A stretch of DNA of 64,000 nt, taken from the NCBI GenBank assembly GCA_004331795.1, contig SJSR01000002.1, forward strand, positions 434,001 to 498,000. Reading direction: 5' to 3'. The position numbers were made by a program, and so were the translations under genes. A model generated the notes under the pieces. The model searched no databases. It had not been told where the DNA came from and was given only the letters and a program-made list of their open reading frames with translations. Positions within the stretch are counted from its first letter, which is position 1, and each line of letters opens with the position of its first letter. Below are positions 30,054 to 38,803 of the stretch, piece by piece. Origin of the DNA: Erythrobacteraceae bacterium CFH 75059. Its GTDB lineage: Bacteria > Pseudomonadota > Alphaproteobacteria > Sphingomonadales > Sphingomonadaceae.

Positions 30054-30851
30054 GTGAAGCGCGCGTCCCGCCTGATCGGCGCCGCGCTCGGCCCGCTCGT
30101 GGATTTCGTCTATCCGCCGCGCTGCTGCGGGTGCGGAAGCAGCCTCGGCACGCAGACGGGGCTGTGTCTGCCCTGCTGGCAGTCACTGGACGCGTTTCCT
30201 GGCGACACTCCGGTGACCGTTCTGCGCGTGGCGGCAAAGGCGGACGCGGCGAGACAGATCGCGCTCCCCATCCACGCTGCCGTTCCGTACAACTCCCTCG
30301 CGCGCACGCTCCTGCTGGCGTTCAAGCATGGCGGGCGCATCAGTCACGCTCCGCTTCTCGCCCGGCTCATGGCAGCCAACGCTCCGCCTCCTGCCGAACG
30401 GAGGATCGTCGTTCCGGTGCCGCTGCACAGGTCCCGTCTTTGGCGGCGGGGCTACAACCAGGCGGTCCTTCTCGGGCGCGAACTGCAGAAGCTGGGTCAG
30501 GGCCGGCTGATCGTCGATGCCCTCTGCCGTGTGCGCGCCACGCCGATGCTCGGCACGCGCTCTCGTGCCGACCGGCAGGCGCTGCTCGCCGGGGCGGTGA
30601 CGGTGAACCCCCGCCGATGCGAGGCGCTGAGCGGTGCCGACGTGCTCCTGGTTGATGATGTGATGACCAGCGGGGCGACGTTCACCGCGTGTGCCGAGGC
30701 CCTGCTCGGGGCCGGTGTCGCCAGCATTTCGGGACTGTGCTTTGCCCGTGCCGGCACCACGCCGTCACGCAAGGCGGCCGCGTCGCTTCCCGAGGGGAGC
30801 GGTCGACCGCACACAGACGCCCGGAACCTCGCGATCCCGGGCGTGCCGTGA
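30054..30851 (+). CDS. comF: ComF family phosphoribosyltransferase-like protein
   Basis: About 265 residues. The N-terminal zinc-ribbon has CCGC around residues 24-27 and CLPC at 38-41. Then come FKHGGRISHAPLLARLM, PVPLHRSRLWRRGYNQAVLL and the PRPP-binding motif VLLVDDVMTSGAT. ComF-type proteins are linked to DNA uptake or phosphoribosyl metabolism; the reaction is not settled. Start: GTG at 30054 has GAGG 7 bases before it. A GTG at 30015 is in frame and would add 13 residues. Divergent from the methyltransferase gene. Confidence 0.88.
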   Translation: MKRASRLIGAALGPLVDFVYPPRCCGCGSSLGTQTGLCLPCWQSLDAFPGDTPVTVLRVAAKADAARQIALPIHAAVPYNSLARTLLLAFKHGGRISHAPLLARLMAANAPPPAERRIVVPVPLHRSRLWRRGYNQAVLLGRELQKLGQGRLIVDALCRVRATPMLGTRSRADRQALLAGAVTVNPRRCEALSGADVLLVDDVMTSGATFTACAEALLGAGVASISGLCFARAGTTPSRKAAASLPEGSGRPHTDARNLAIPGVP

Positions 30852-31126
30852 CGAACCAGGCCTGCCTTCCGGCGAAGCGGCTATCCCCCTGATCGCCGCC
30901 AAGCCCGCTCCCTCAAATCCTCAGCGTCGCAAGCCTGATTAGGTTCACGCGGCGCTGTTCCTGAACCACGACCCGATGTATTCGTCTCTCGATCGTCGCC
31001 TGCTCAACAGTGCTGGCGCGCAAGAATTCACACCACTCTTGCGGAATGCAAAGAGGGCTTCGCAAACGAGGAAATTTTTTCCTGCGGCATGTTGTTGAGA
31101 TGCAACATTTTCGCGAGAGGACAGAA
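30852..31126. other. Intergenic region comF-hisI with AT-rich inverted repeats
   Basis: About 275 bases without a confident gene. The second half (31030-31112) is markedly AT-richer than its surroundings and holds two inverted repeats: AGGAAA-TTT-TTTCCT and ATGTTG-N8-CAACAT followed by TTTT. These could be promoter or attenuator elements for hisI. On the minus strand an open frame ends at 30913 with a plausible helical tail (see findings), but it lacks a start with a ribosome binding site. Confidence 0.35.
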
Positions 31127-31495
31127 TTGAGCATGGCGGACCGGATGCAGCGCACCCTGATCGACGCACACGGCCAGAGCACGCCGTTCAAGCCCCGCTT
31201 CGATGCGTCGGGTCTGCTGCCGGCCATCATCGTTGATGCCGCGGATGGAGCGGTCCTCATGCTGGGCTACATGGACGAGGAGGCTCTCGACGCGACCCTG
31301 AGAACGGGGAGGGTGCACTTCCATTCGCGCTCGCGGGCGAAGCTGTGGTGCAAGGGCGAAACGTCGGGCAACTTCCTTGAGGTCGTCGACCTTCGCGTCG
31401 ACTGCGATGCCGACGCGCTGCTCGTCACCTGCAAGCCCGCGGGACCGACCTGCCACACGGGTGCGCGAAGCTGCTTCTATCGGACGCTCACCTGA
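31127..31495 (+). CDS. hisI: Phosphoribosyl-AMP cyclohydrolase
   Basis: Opens the adenine ring of PR-AMP in the third step of histidine synthesis. About 122 residues, the single-domain HisI without the HisE part. Seen are [31 protein letters not shown], the metal-binding [10 protein letters not shown] and [13 protein letters not shown]. The start is probably TTG at 31127, with GAGAGG 6 bases before it. The ATG at 31133 would have a 12-base spacing. The gene stands outside any his operon, between comF and a MerR regulator. Confidence 0.93.
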   Translation: MSMADRMQRTLIDAHGQSTPFKPRFDASGLLPAIIVDAADGAVLMLGYMDEEALDATLRTGRVHFHSRSRAKLWCKGETSGNFLEVVDLRVDCDADALLVTCKPAGPTCHTGARSCFYRTLT

Positions 31496-31509
31496 CCCTC
31501 TCGGTCGGG

Positions 31510-31525
31510 TTGCCGTTCGCGTAAA
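31510..31525. promoter_or_regulatory. LiuR/MerR-like operator candidate
   Basis: TTGCCGTTCGCGTAAA lies directly upstream of a TTGACT -35-like hexamer (31529-31534) and 40 bases before the MerR gene start. It resembles the TTnACGTnnACGTnAA type motif described for LiuR-like MerR regulators of acyl-CoA catabolism, with two or three mismatches. Position and the following acyl-CoA dehydrogenase gene support the reading. Confidence 0.45.
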
Positions 31526-31565
31526 GTCTTGACTGGCACGTCACGTGGTGGCTTAGCTGTTCTCC

Positions 31566-32054
31566 GTGTCTTCGCCTGATCGCCAGCCTTCTGGGGCGCA
31601 CACGTGGTTGCCTGACAGCCCCGCTCGCGGCGACGCAGCCGGCTCTGCCGGACGGGAGCATTACTCCATCACCCATCTCACGTCGGAGTTCGGGTGCACC
31701 GCCCGCACCTTGCGCTTCTACGAGGACGAGGGCCTCATTGCGCCGGCGCGCGTCGGCAGCGCCCGCGTCTATTCCAAGCGGGATCGCGCGCGGCTCGCGT
31801 GGATCATGCGCGCCAAGAACGTCGGCTTTTCGCTTGCCGAGATCCGCGAGATGATCGACCTTTATGATCTGGGCGACGGCCGGATACGGCAACGCCAGGT
31901 GACGATCGAACGGTGTCGCCAGCATGTCGCCAAGCTGCGGGCGCAACGCGAAGACATCGATGCGTCAATCGCCGAACTGACCGACTTCATCGCCCTGATC
32001 GAGCGCATGGAAGCCGACCAAACCCCTGCAATGCCGCAGCCGAAGGATAGCTGA
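31566..32054 (+). CDS. MerR family transcriptional regulator
   Basis: A 162-residue regulator. After a non-conserved leader of about 30 residues comes the MerR winged helix YSITHLTSEFGCTARTLRFYEDEGLIAPAR, described here as HTH plus wing residues 33-62, then RVYSKRDRARLAWIMRAKNVGFSLAEIREMI and a dimerisation coiled coil. No cysteine cluster for metal binding is seen. Its stop overlaps the acyl-CoA dehydrogenase start as TGATG. This fits regulators of branched-chain or fatty acyl-CoA catabolism such as LiuR. The GTG start lacks a ribosome binding site, so a leaderless transcript is possible. Confidence 0.85.
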   Translation: MSSPDRQPSGAHTWLPDSPARGDAAGSAGREHYSITHLTSEFGCTARTLRFYEDEGLIAPARVGSARVYSKRDRARLAWIMRAKNVGFSLAEIREMIDLYDLGDGRIRQRQVTIERCRQHVAKLRAQREDIDASIAELTDFIALIERMEADQTPAMPQPKDS

Positions 32055-33859
32055 TGCCGACCTACACCGCCCCCGTCCGAGATGCCCTGTTCGTCATCAA
32101 CGAGGTGCTCGACCTGCCCGCGCTCAACAACCTGCCCGGCTTCGCGAGCGCGACACCCGATCTGGTGGAAAGCATTCTGACCGAAGCCGGCCGCTTCACC
32201 GCCGAGGTTCTGGCGCCGCTGAACCGCTCTGGCGACGAGGAGGGATGTACGCGCCACGAGGATGGTTCGGTCACGACCCCTGCGGGGTTCAAGAATGCTT
32301 ACGACCAGTTCGTCGAGGCGGGGTGGGGCACGCTGACCGCGCCGGAGGAGTTCGGCGGCCAAGGATTGCCGCATGTCGTCGGCTTTGCCGTCGAGGAGTT
32401 CATCTCCGCGGCCAACCAGTCGTTCGGCATGTATCCCGGACTCGCGAACGGCGCCGTCGCCGCGCTGCTGGCCACCGGAAGCCAGGAACAGAAGGACACC
32501 TATCTGCCGCGCATGGTGGCGGGAGAGTGGCTGGGCACCATGAACCTGACCGAGCCGCAGTGCGGCACCGATCTCGGCATGATCCGGACCCGCGCCGTGC
32601 CGCAGGACGACGGCAGCTATGCCATCACCGGCACCAAGATCTTCATCTCGGCCGGAGAGCACGACCTGACGGAGAACATCATCCATCTCGTGCTGGCCAA
32701 GACGCCGGGCGCGCCGGACAGCACCAAGGGCATCTCCCTGTTCGTGGTGCCCAAGGTGCTGGTGAATGACGACGGCTCGCTCGGCGAGCGCAATGCCGTC
32801 GCCTGCGGGTCGATCGAGCACAAGATGGGCATTCACGGCAACTCGACCTGCCTGCTCAACTACGACGGCGCTAAGGGATGGCTCGTGGGCGAGGAGAACC
32901 GCGGTCTGGCCGCCATGTTCATCATGATGAACGCGGCGCGGCTCGGGGTCGGTGTACAGGGTCTCGCGCAAGGGGAAGTGTCCTATCAGAACGCGGTCGC
33001 CTACGCGCTGGACCGGCGGCAGGGCCGTGCCCTGACCGGGCCGGCCGAGCCGGAGGCGCAGGCGGATCCCATCTTCAATCATCCCGACGTGCGGCGGATG
33101 CTGATGGATGCCAAGGCCTTCAATGAGGGGATGCGGGCGCTGTGTCTGTGGGGGGCGCTGCTCGTCGACATGTCGCATCGCGCGGCAACGGAGGAGGAGC
33201 GGGCCGAAGCCGATCAGCTCATCAGCCTGCTGACCCCGGTCATCAAGGGCTACGGCACCGACAAGGGCTTCGAGGTGGCGGTGAACATGCAGCAGGTGTT
33301 CGGCGGCCACGGCTATGTGCGCGAATGGGGGATGGAGCAGTTCGTCCGCGACGCGCGCATCGCCCAGATCTACGAGGGCACGAACGGCATACAGGCCATG
33401 GATCTGTGCGGGCGCAAGCTTGCGCAGAAAGGCGGTGCTGCGATCCAGGCGTTCTTCAAGCTGGTCGGTGAGGAGATCGCTGCCGCGCAGGACGATGCGG
33501 AGCAGAAGGCGCTCGCCGACAAACTGCAGAAGGCGCTTGCCGACCAGCAGGCGGCGACGATGTGGTTCATGCACAACGCCATGCAGAACCCCAACCATCT
33601 CGGGGCAGGCGCCTTCAACTACATGCATCTGATGGGCATCGTGACGCTTGGCTACCTGTGGCTGCGGATGGCACGCGTGGCTCGCCGCCGGCTGGCGGAG
33701 GGTGCGGAACCTTCGGCCTTCTACGAGGCGAAGCTCGTCACCGCCCGCTACTTCATGGATCGCTACCTGCCCGACACCGGCGCCCTGCGGAGGAAGATCG
33801 AGAGCGGCGCCGATGCGGTCATGGCCCTTCCGCCGGAGGCCTTCGCCGTCGCGGCGTGA
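32054..33859 (+). CDS. Acyl-CoA dehydrogenase, DmdC/FadE-like long form
   Basis: A 601-residue flavoprotein longer than the usual 380-residue enzymes, because of an N-terminal extension (APVRDALFVINEVLDL) and a C-terminal helical domain. FAD and substrate motifs: MNLTEPQCGTDLG, KIFISAGEHDLTENI, and QVFGGHGYVREWGMEQFVRDARI. The catalytic base is expected in QIYEGTNGIQ near residue 441. The closest named relative is 3-methylmercaptopropionyl-CoA dehydrogenase DmdC. In organisms without DMSP use, such enzymes probably act on fatty acyl-CoA. Coupled to the MerR gene. Confidence 0.92.
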   Translation: MPTYTAPVRDALFVINEVLDLPALNNLPGFASATPDLVESILTEAGRFTAEVLAPLNRSGDEEGCTRHEDGSVTTPAGFKNAYDQFVEAGWGTLTAPEEFGGQGLPHVVGFAVEEFISAANQSFGMYPGLANGAVAALLATGSQEQKDTYLPRMVAGEWLGTMNLTEPQCGTDLGMIRTRAVPQDDGSYAITGTKIFISAGEHDLTENIIHLVLAKTPGAPDSTKGISLFVVPKVLVNDDGSLGERNAVACGSIEHKMGIHGNSTCLLNYDGAKGWLVGEENRGLAAMFIMMNAARLGVGVQGLAQGEVSYQNAVAYALDRRQGRALTGPAEPEAQADPIFNHPDVRRMLMDAKAFNEGMRALCLWGALLVDMSHRAATEEERAEADQLISLLTPVIKGYGTDKGFEVAVNMQQVFGGHGYVREWGMEQFVRDARIAQIYEGTNGIQAMDLCGRKLAQKGGAAIQAFFKLVGEEIAAAQDDAEQKALADKLQKALADQQAATMWFMHNAMQNPNHLGAGAFNYMHLMGIVTLGYLWLRMARVARRRLAEGAEPSAFYEAKLVTARYFMDRYLPDTGALRRKIESGADAVMALPPEAFAVAA

Positions 33860-33963
33860 TCGGCTACGAACGAGAGCGCCAGGACTAAACCGCCTGGATC
33901 CCGCGATGCCGAGTGCTTCGGCGTCGGGGTTGACCGGCTTCTGACCGGCGGTACGGTGCCGCG

Positions 33964-34263
33964 ATGCACAGCGCAGGATCTCCGCTTCGCGACACCGCCG
34001 GGCAGGGGCGCGCCTTGCCGGGGGTGAGTCTCGTGGAACGCTTTCTCGACCACCCGCGCTCGGTTGGCGAGAACTACTTCCAGCACGCGCGGGTGGCTGT
34101 GTCGTTCGGGGCGCGGATGATCGGCGGCGGGCTTCGCTGTGTGCTGCACGCTCTCCTGCCGCCGGTCTTCCAGAACGCCGCATCGGATTGCGTCCGGAGC
34201 CTGCACGCCGAACTGGAACGGCGCCGCCGCGGTTCAGGCAGCGGCGACGATTACGTCATCTGA
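33964..34263 (+). CDS. DUF6356 family protein
   Basis: A 99-residue protein with the pattern of a sphingomonad capsule-adjacent small family: FLDHPRSVGENYFQHARVAVSFGARMIGGGLRCVLHALLP, given here as the HPxSVGE(N/T)Y opening and the GARMIGGGL helix, then a final basic helix. One amphipathic to hydrophobic segment at about 45-70 suggests membrane association. Function unknown. It lies after the acyl-CoA dehydrogenase gene and converges on cysK with a 26-base gap. Confidence 0.7.
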   Translation: MHSAGSPLRDTAGQGRALPGVSLVERFLDHPRSVGENYFQHARVAVSFGARMIGGGLRCVLHALLPPVFQNAASDCVRSLHAELERRRRGSGSGDDYVI

Positions 34264-34289
34264 CCGGCAGGTGCCGGCGCGGGGAGCGG

Positions 34290-35210
34290 CTACTCGGTCG
34301 GCAGGAAATCGGGCACGGACAGATAACGCTCGCCCGTGTCGTAGTTGAAGCCGAGCACGCGCACGCCATCGGGCAATTCCGCCAGCTTGGCCTCGATGGC
34401 GGCCAGCGTGGCGCCGCTCGAGATGCCGACAAGCAGGCCTTCTTCGCGCGCCGAGCGCTTCGCCATTGCCTTCGCGGCTTCGGGATCGACCTGGACGACG
34501 CCGCTGAGCGCCGAGGCATGCAGGTTTTCCGGGATGAACCCCGCGCCGATCCCCTGGATCGGGTGCGGCCCCGGTTCTCCGCCGGAGATCACGGGCGACA
34601 GGGTCGGTTCCACCGCGAACACCTGCAGGTGCGGCCAGTGCTTGCGCAACTCCTCGGCGCAGGCGGTGATGTGCCCTCCGGTCCCGACGCCGGTGATGAT
34701 GACGTCGACCGGCGTGTCGGCGAAGTCGGCAAGGATTTCCTGCACCGTGGTTTCCGCGTGAACACGGATGTTGCTCGGATTGTCGAACTGGCTCGGCATG
34801 AAGGCGCCCGGAGTCGTGTCCACCAGCTCGTGCGCCCGCGCGATGGCGCCCTTCATCCCCTTCTCCTTGGGCGTGAGATCGAAGGTCGCGCCATACGCAA
34901 GCATCAGGCGCCGCCGCTCGAGGCTCATGCTTTCGGGCATGACCAGAACAAGCCGGTAACCCTTGACGGCGGCGACCATGGCAAGACCGATGCCGGTGTT
35001 GCCGCTGGTCGGTTCGATGATCGTCCCGCCGGGCTGCAGCCGTCCGTCGCGCTCCGCATCTTCGATCATCCGCAGCGCGATGCGGTCCTTGATCGAGCCG
35101 CCGGGATTCGCCCGCTCGCTCTTGATCCAAACCTCGTGATCCGGAAACAGGCGGGACAGACGGATGTGCGGAGTGGTCCCGATCGTCTCGAGAACGGACG
35201 CGGCTTTCAT
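34290..35210 (-). CDS. cysK: Cysteine synthase A
   Basis: O-acetylserine sulfhydrylase making cysteine from O-acetylserine and sulfide. In 306 residues are [10 protein letters not shown] with the PLP lysine K41, the substrate loop TSGNTG at 68-73, the PLP phosphate loop [11 protein letters not shown], and [10 protein letters not shown] near the end. The length is normal. Its ATG overlaps the stop of the upstream MFS transporter gene, so the two are coupled. The transporter might export an excess of amino acid or sulfur metabolite, which is inference. Confidence 0.95.
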   Translation of the reverse strand: MKAASVLETIGTTPHIRLSRLFPDHEVWIKSERANPGGSIKDRIALRMIEDAERDGRLQPGGTIIEPTSGNTGIGLAMVAAVKGYRLVLVMPESMSLERRRLMLAYGATFDLTPKEKGMKGAIARAHELVDTTPGAFMPSQFDNPSNIRVHAETTVQEILADFADTPVDVIITGVGTGGHITACAEELRKHWPHLQVFAVEPTLSPVISGGEPGPHPIQGIGAGFIPENLHASALSGVVQVDPEAAKAMAKRSAREEGLLVGISSGATLAAIEAKLAELPDGVRVLGFNYDTGERYLSVPDFLPTE

Positions 35211-36511
35211 GAGATTCGCTCCTGAAGTTTCTGTTCGGGCAGTTCATCCTGCAACGCCGGCGGGGGCGCAAAGGTTCTCGTGGTCCTGAGGACAGGAAAC
35301 AGCCTGCTCCACAGCGCGACCGTCAGCACGGCGCCGCTTCCGCCGGCGATCAGCGCCGCGACCGGCCCGACCAGAAAGGCCAGCGCGCCCGAGAACGCAT
35401 CGCCCAGCTCGTTCGAGGCGCTGACGGTCAGCAGGCTGACGGCCGACACCCTCCCGCGCTTGTCGTCGGGGGTGTGCAGATGGATGAGCGAGGAGCGGAT
35501 GTAGACGGAGAACATGTCGGCGGCTCCGATGATCACCAGCAAGGCAAGGCTCAGCGCCATCGAGCGGGACAGGGCGAACGCCACCGTCGCCGCACCGAAG
35601 ACGGCGACCGCCCACAGCATGCGTGGTCCGACATTGGTTTTCAGCGGACGGTACGAGAACCACGCTGCGGTGATCGCGGCGCCGATCGCGGGTGCCATCG
35701 CGAGCTGCGCCAGACCACGTTCGCCGACCTCGAGTATGTCCCTCGCAAACACCGGCAGAAGCGCATTGGCTCCGGCAAGGAACACCGCCAGCAGGTCGAG
35801 GGTGATCGCGCCGAGCACCATCCGGTTGCGCGCCACGTAGCGCAACCCTTCCAGCACTTGGACAAGAGGGGAGACCTGCTGGCGCCGTTCGGGTCGCGGG
35901 GGTGGAGAGATGAAGCCCATCGTGACCAGCGCCATAGCCAGCAGGAGCGTGGCGACGGCGTAGGGCAGGGCCGGCTGAATGGCATAGAGGTAGCCCCCCA
36001 GGCCGGGCCCGGCGATCATGCCCACCTGCCAGGCGATCGATGAAAGCGCGATCGCGGTCGGCAACAGGGCCGCGGGCACGAGATTGGGCGCCAGCGCTGA
36101 CATGGCCGGGCCGTTGAACGCTCGCACCACGCCCAGCACCACGGCCACCGCAAACAGCCAGCCAAGGGTGATGTCTCCGCTCCAGGTCACCCAGGCGAGC
36201 ACGGCGCCGCTGCCGGTCTGGAGCAGAAGCGTCACCTGAGCGACACGGCGGCGGTCGAAGCGGTCCGCCACCAGACCCGAGAACGGCGTCAGCACAAAGA
36301 GCGGGATGAACTGCAGAAGCCCGATCAATCCGAGCTGGCCGGCCGCCTGAGCGATGCTCATGCCGCCGTCGCGCGCATAGCTGTAGGTCTGCCACCCGAT
36401 GACGAGCATCATCGCGTACTGCGCCAGCGTCATCGCGAAACGGGCGACGAGATACGCGCGAAAGTCGCCGATGCGCAGCGGCGAGGTTGGCGAGGTGGTG
36501 GTGCTCACCAC
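35207..36511 (-). CDS. MFS transporter (MFS_3/EntS-like)
   Basis: A 434-residue major facilitator protein with about twelve hydrophobic segments. The hallmark between helices 2 and 3, [11 protein letters not shown], and the opening FRAYLVARF-x-S/T fit the MFS_3 group that includes EntS and other exporters. The substrate is unknown. The start is GTG (36511 or 36508). The gene precedes cysK with a four-base overlap. PilZ and tyrS lie upstream on the same strand. Confidence 0.85.
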   Translation of the reverse strand: MVSTTTSPTSPLRIGDFRAYLVARFAMTLAQYAMMLVIGWQTYSYARDGGMSIAQAAGQLGLIGLLQFIPLFVLTPFSGLVADRFDRRRVAQVTLLLQTGSGAVLAWVTWSGDITLGWLFAVAVVLGVVRAFNGPAMSALAPNLVPAALLPTAIALSSIAWQVGMIAGPGLGGYLYAIQPALPYAVATLLLAMALVTMGFISPPPRPERRQQVSPLVQVLEGLRYVARNRMVLGAITLDLLAVFLAGANALLPVFARDILEVGERGLAQLAMAPAIGAAITAAWFSYRPLKTNVGPRMLWAVAVFGAATVAFALSRSMALSLALLVIIGAADMFSVYIRSSLIHLHTPDDKRGRVSAVSLLTVSASNELGDAFSGALAFLVGPVAALIAGGSGAVLTVALWSRLFPVLRTTRTFAPPPALQDELPEQKLQERIS

Positions 36512-36563
36512 CCGGCCCTTGGCATCGGCTCCGCGCTTTGTGAAGAGCGGTGTCGGGAGCGCC

Positions 36564-36902
36564 TCAGCGCCGGCGGCGCAGCCGGGGATTGGGCTGAAGC
36601 TGGTCGATCATCGCATCGAAGTCGGTCTGCCTGATGATCCGTTCGAACTGGAAGCCGGCGCGGTTGTCGCGGGTCCAGATGACGTGCGCCTCGATCCGGC
36701 CGATCACCGGCAGCCGGATGATGATCCTGTCGCCGCGCGCCAGATCGACGCAGTCGTCGATCATGAAGCCATGGGCCGAGACGTTGACGACGCGCATCTG
36801 AACGTCGCCTCGCACCCTGTGCTCCACCACCACGGGGTAGTTGACGGGATGACGCGCGACCCGCCGCAGTTCCGTCACGCTCAGTTGTGCGCCCGCGCTC
36901 AT
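36564..36902 (-). CDS. PilZ domain protein
   Basis: About 112 residues forming a stand-alone PilZ domain, a receptor for cyclic-di-GMP. Seen are the RRVARHPV arginine motif (residues 13-20), then VNVSAHGFMIDD as the D/N-x-S-x-x-G motif, and RIEAHVIWTRDNRAGFQF. Binding is therefore likely. The ATG at 36902 directly precedes the domain. An upstream ATG at 36947 has no better support. It is on the minus strand between tyrS and the MFS gene. Confidence 0.86.
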   Translation of the reverse strand: MSAGAQLSVTELRRVARHPVNYPVVVEHRVRGDVQMRVVNVSAHGFMIDDCVDLARGDRIIIRLPVIGRIEAHVIWTRDNRAGFQFERIIRQTDFDAMIDQLQPNPRLRRRR

Positions 36903-36969
36903 TTCGCCGTCGTCCTCCAGCCTTGATGCGCCGCAAGCATAGGGCAAGAGCAGCTAACAAGGCGTAAAG

Positions 36970-36990
36970 CGCCGGTGCACGGTGCCGGCG
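36970..36990 (-). terminator. Hairpin downstream of tyrS
   Basis: CGCCGG (36970-36975) pairs with CCGGCG (36985-36990) around a 9-base loop, just past the tyrS stop. In the tyrS direction it is followed by CTTTACGCCTTGTT, which has only scattered T residues, so termination would be weak or not intrinsic. Confidence 0.35.
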
Positions 36991-36991
36991 T

Positions 36992-38227
36992 TCAGGACTC
37001 GCGTTTCAGCACGGCGTGCTTCTTGCGGCCGAGGCTGAGCCGGGCGCCGGTGCCGGGTTCCAGCCGGACCACGGCGGCAGGATCGGTCAGCGGAGTGTTG
37101 TCGATCCGCACGGCGCCTTCGGCGATCTTGCGCTTGGCTTCCGCCCCCGAGGCGCAGAACCCGAGCTGCGTCAGCACGGCGACGAGGCGCACGCCTTCGG
37201 CGGGCACCGTGATGGACGGGAGCGCATTGCCGCTGCCGCCTTCTGCGAAGGTGGCCTGCGCAGTCGCCGCGGCCCGGGTCGCGGCATCGCGCCCCCGCAC
37301 CAGCGCCGTCACCTCGTTGGCGAGCACGATCTTCGCGTCGTTGACCTCCGCTCCGCCGAGCTGTTCGAGACGCTCGACTTCGACGATCGGCAGGTCGGTG
37401 AACAGGCGCAGGAACCGGCCGACGTCGCGGTCGTCGACATTGCGCCAGTATTGCCAGAAATCGTAGGCCGGCAGCTGATCCTCGTTGAGCCACACCGCAC
37501 CGGCGGCCGTCTTGCCCATCTTGGCGCCGCTCGCGGTGGTCAGGAGCGGAGTCGTGAGGCCGAACACCGGCAGCCCGTCGGTGCGCCGGGTCAGCTCGAC
37601 CCCGTTGACGATGTTGCCCCACTGGTCGCTGCCGCCCATCTGCAAACGCACGCCATGGCGTCTGGCGAGATGGCGGAAGTCATAGGCCTGAAGGATCATG
37701 TAGTTGAACTCGAGGAACGTCAGCGGCTGCTCCCGTTCCAGCCGGAGCCGCACCGAGTCGAAGGTCAGCATCCGGTTCACGGTGAAGTGCGGGCCGACTT
37801 CCCGCAGCATCTCGACATAGCCGAGCCCGTCCAGCCAGTCCTGATTGTCGACGACGAGCGCGCCGGTGGCGCTGTCATCGAAGCGCAGCAGGCGGCGGAA
37901 GGGCGTCAGTATGCCCTTGATGTTGGCTGCGATCTCGGCGTCGGAAAGCATGGCGCGGCTTGCGTCGCGCCCGCTTGGATCGCCGATCCGGGTCGTCCCT
38001 CCGCCCATCAGCACCACCGGCCGGTGGCCTGCCTGCTGCAACCGGCGCAGCAGCATGATCTGGACCAGGCTGCCCACATGCAGGCTCGGTGCGGTGGCAT
38101 CGAAGCCGACGTAGCCGGCGACCGGACCCGATACGAGCAGCTCATCGAGCGCTGTCGCATCGGTGATCTGGTGGATATAGCCACGCTCCTGGAGAACGCG
38201 CAGCAGCGGCGAGGCGTAGTGGGACAT
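36992..38227 (-). CDS. tyrS: Tyrosine-tRNA ligase
   Basis: A 411-residue class I synthetase. Seen are YVGFDATAPSLHVGSL with the HIGH-type motif (H-V-G-S), GGGTTRIGDPSGRD, QMGGSDQWGNI, the KMSKS-type loop KMGKT, and a C-terminal S4 RNA-binding domain (AEAKRKIAEGAVRIDN). KMGKT is a modest variant that occurs in this family. The ATG at 38227 starts the standard MSHYASPLL opening. It is divergent from the DOMON gene by 30 bases. Confidence 0.96.
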   Translation of the reverse strand: MSHYASPLLRVLQERGYIHQITDATALDELLVSGPVAGYVGFDATAPSLHVGSLVQIMLLRRLQQAGHRPVVLMGGGTTRIGDPSGRDASRAMLSDAEIAANIKGILTPFRRLLRFDDSATGALVVDNQDWLDGLGYVEMLREVGPHFTVNRMLTFDSVRLRLEREQPLTFLEFNYMILQAYDFRHLARRHGVRLQMGGSDQWGNIVNGVELTRRTDGLPVFGLTTPLLTTASGAKMGKTAAGAVWLNEDQLPAYDFWQYWRNVDDRDVGRFLRLFTDLPIVEVERLEQLGGAEVNDAKIVLANEVTALVRGRDAATRAAATAQATFAEGGSGNALPSITVPAEGVRLVAVLTQLGFCASGAEAKRKIAEGAVRIDNTPLTDPAAVVRLEPGTGARLSLGRKKHAVLKRES

Positions 38228-38257
38228 GCCGGCTGCGGTAGCAATGGGAATACGGCG

Positions 38258-38803
38258 GTGCAAACACGCGCGCTGAGGCCGCACCCGACGCAGGCACACG
38301 CGACAGGCGCGAGCATGTCGGCAGGTTTGGTGACGCTGGAGCACGACTGGCTAGTGCTGCGCTGGCGGGTGACGGACGCGCGCGGTCTGCTGCTTCCCCG
38401 GTTCGCCGGCCGCCGGCGCGCCGACGGCCTTTGGCGGACCACCTGCTTTGAACTTTTCATCCGCACGGCCGGTGATCGCTCTTACCAGGAGTGGAACCTG
38501 TCTCCTTCGCAGGCTTTCGCGGCCTACGCCTTTTCCGGCACGCGGCGGGACCGCCAGGATCTCCCCGTCGCCGCCACGCCCGTCTGCACGTGGCGCGGCG
38601 GCTCGACCCGCACCGCGCTGTTCGACGCGGCCATCCCCCGCGCCGCCTTGCCGGCGCCGCCGTGGGAAGGCCATGTGACAGCGGTGCTTGAAGAGCAGAA
38701 TGGCGTCGTGACCCACTGGGCTGTGGTGCACCCGGCGCCGCATCCCGACTTCCACGATCCGGCTTGCTTCGCTCCCCTGCTTGCGGCACCACGCCCGGCA
38801 TGA
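38258..38803 (+). CDS. DOMON-like domain protein
   Basis: A 181-residue beta-rich protein with the pattern of sphingomonad DOMON-like proteins: an early L-R-P-H-P motif, DGLWRTTCFELFIR, YQEWNLSPSQAFAAYAF, and HWAVVHPAPHPDFHDPACF. The GTG at 38258 is preferred over the ATG at 38315 because it retains the PHP motif. No signal peptide is visible, unlike extracellular DOMON domains. The stop overlaps the ATG of the DUF1343 gene (ATGA), so the two act or are made together. The ligand is unknown, possibly a sugar or haem. Confidence 0.8.
   Translation: MQTRALRPHPTQAHATGASMSAGLVTLEHDWLVLRWRVTDARGLLLPRFAGRRRADGLWRTTCFELFIRTAGDRSYQEWNLSPSQAFAAYAFSGTRRDRQDLPVAATPVCTWRGGSTRTALFDAAIPRAALPAPPWEGHVTAVLEEQNGVVTHWAVVHPAPHPDFHDPACFAPLLAAPRPA

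Noticed and set aside
30852-30885. A CCGGAAGG-like segment on the minus strand suggesting the signal recognition particle RNA.
   Set aside because: The essential GGAAGCAGCC part and the long stem are missing; the similarity is confined to about ten bases.
34264-34277. CCGGCA-GG-TGCCGG as a bidirectional terminator between DUF6356 and cysK.
   Set aside because: A two-base loop cannot form as drawn and no T run follows on either strand.
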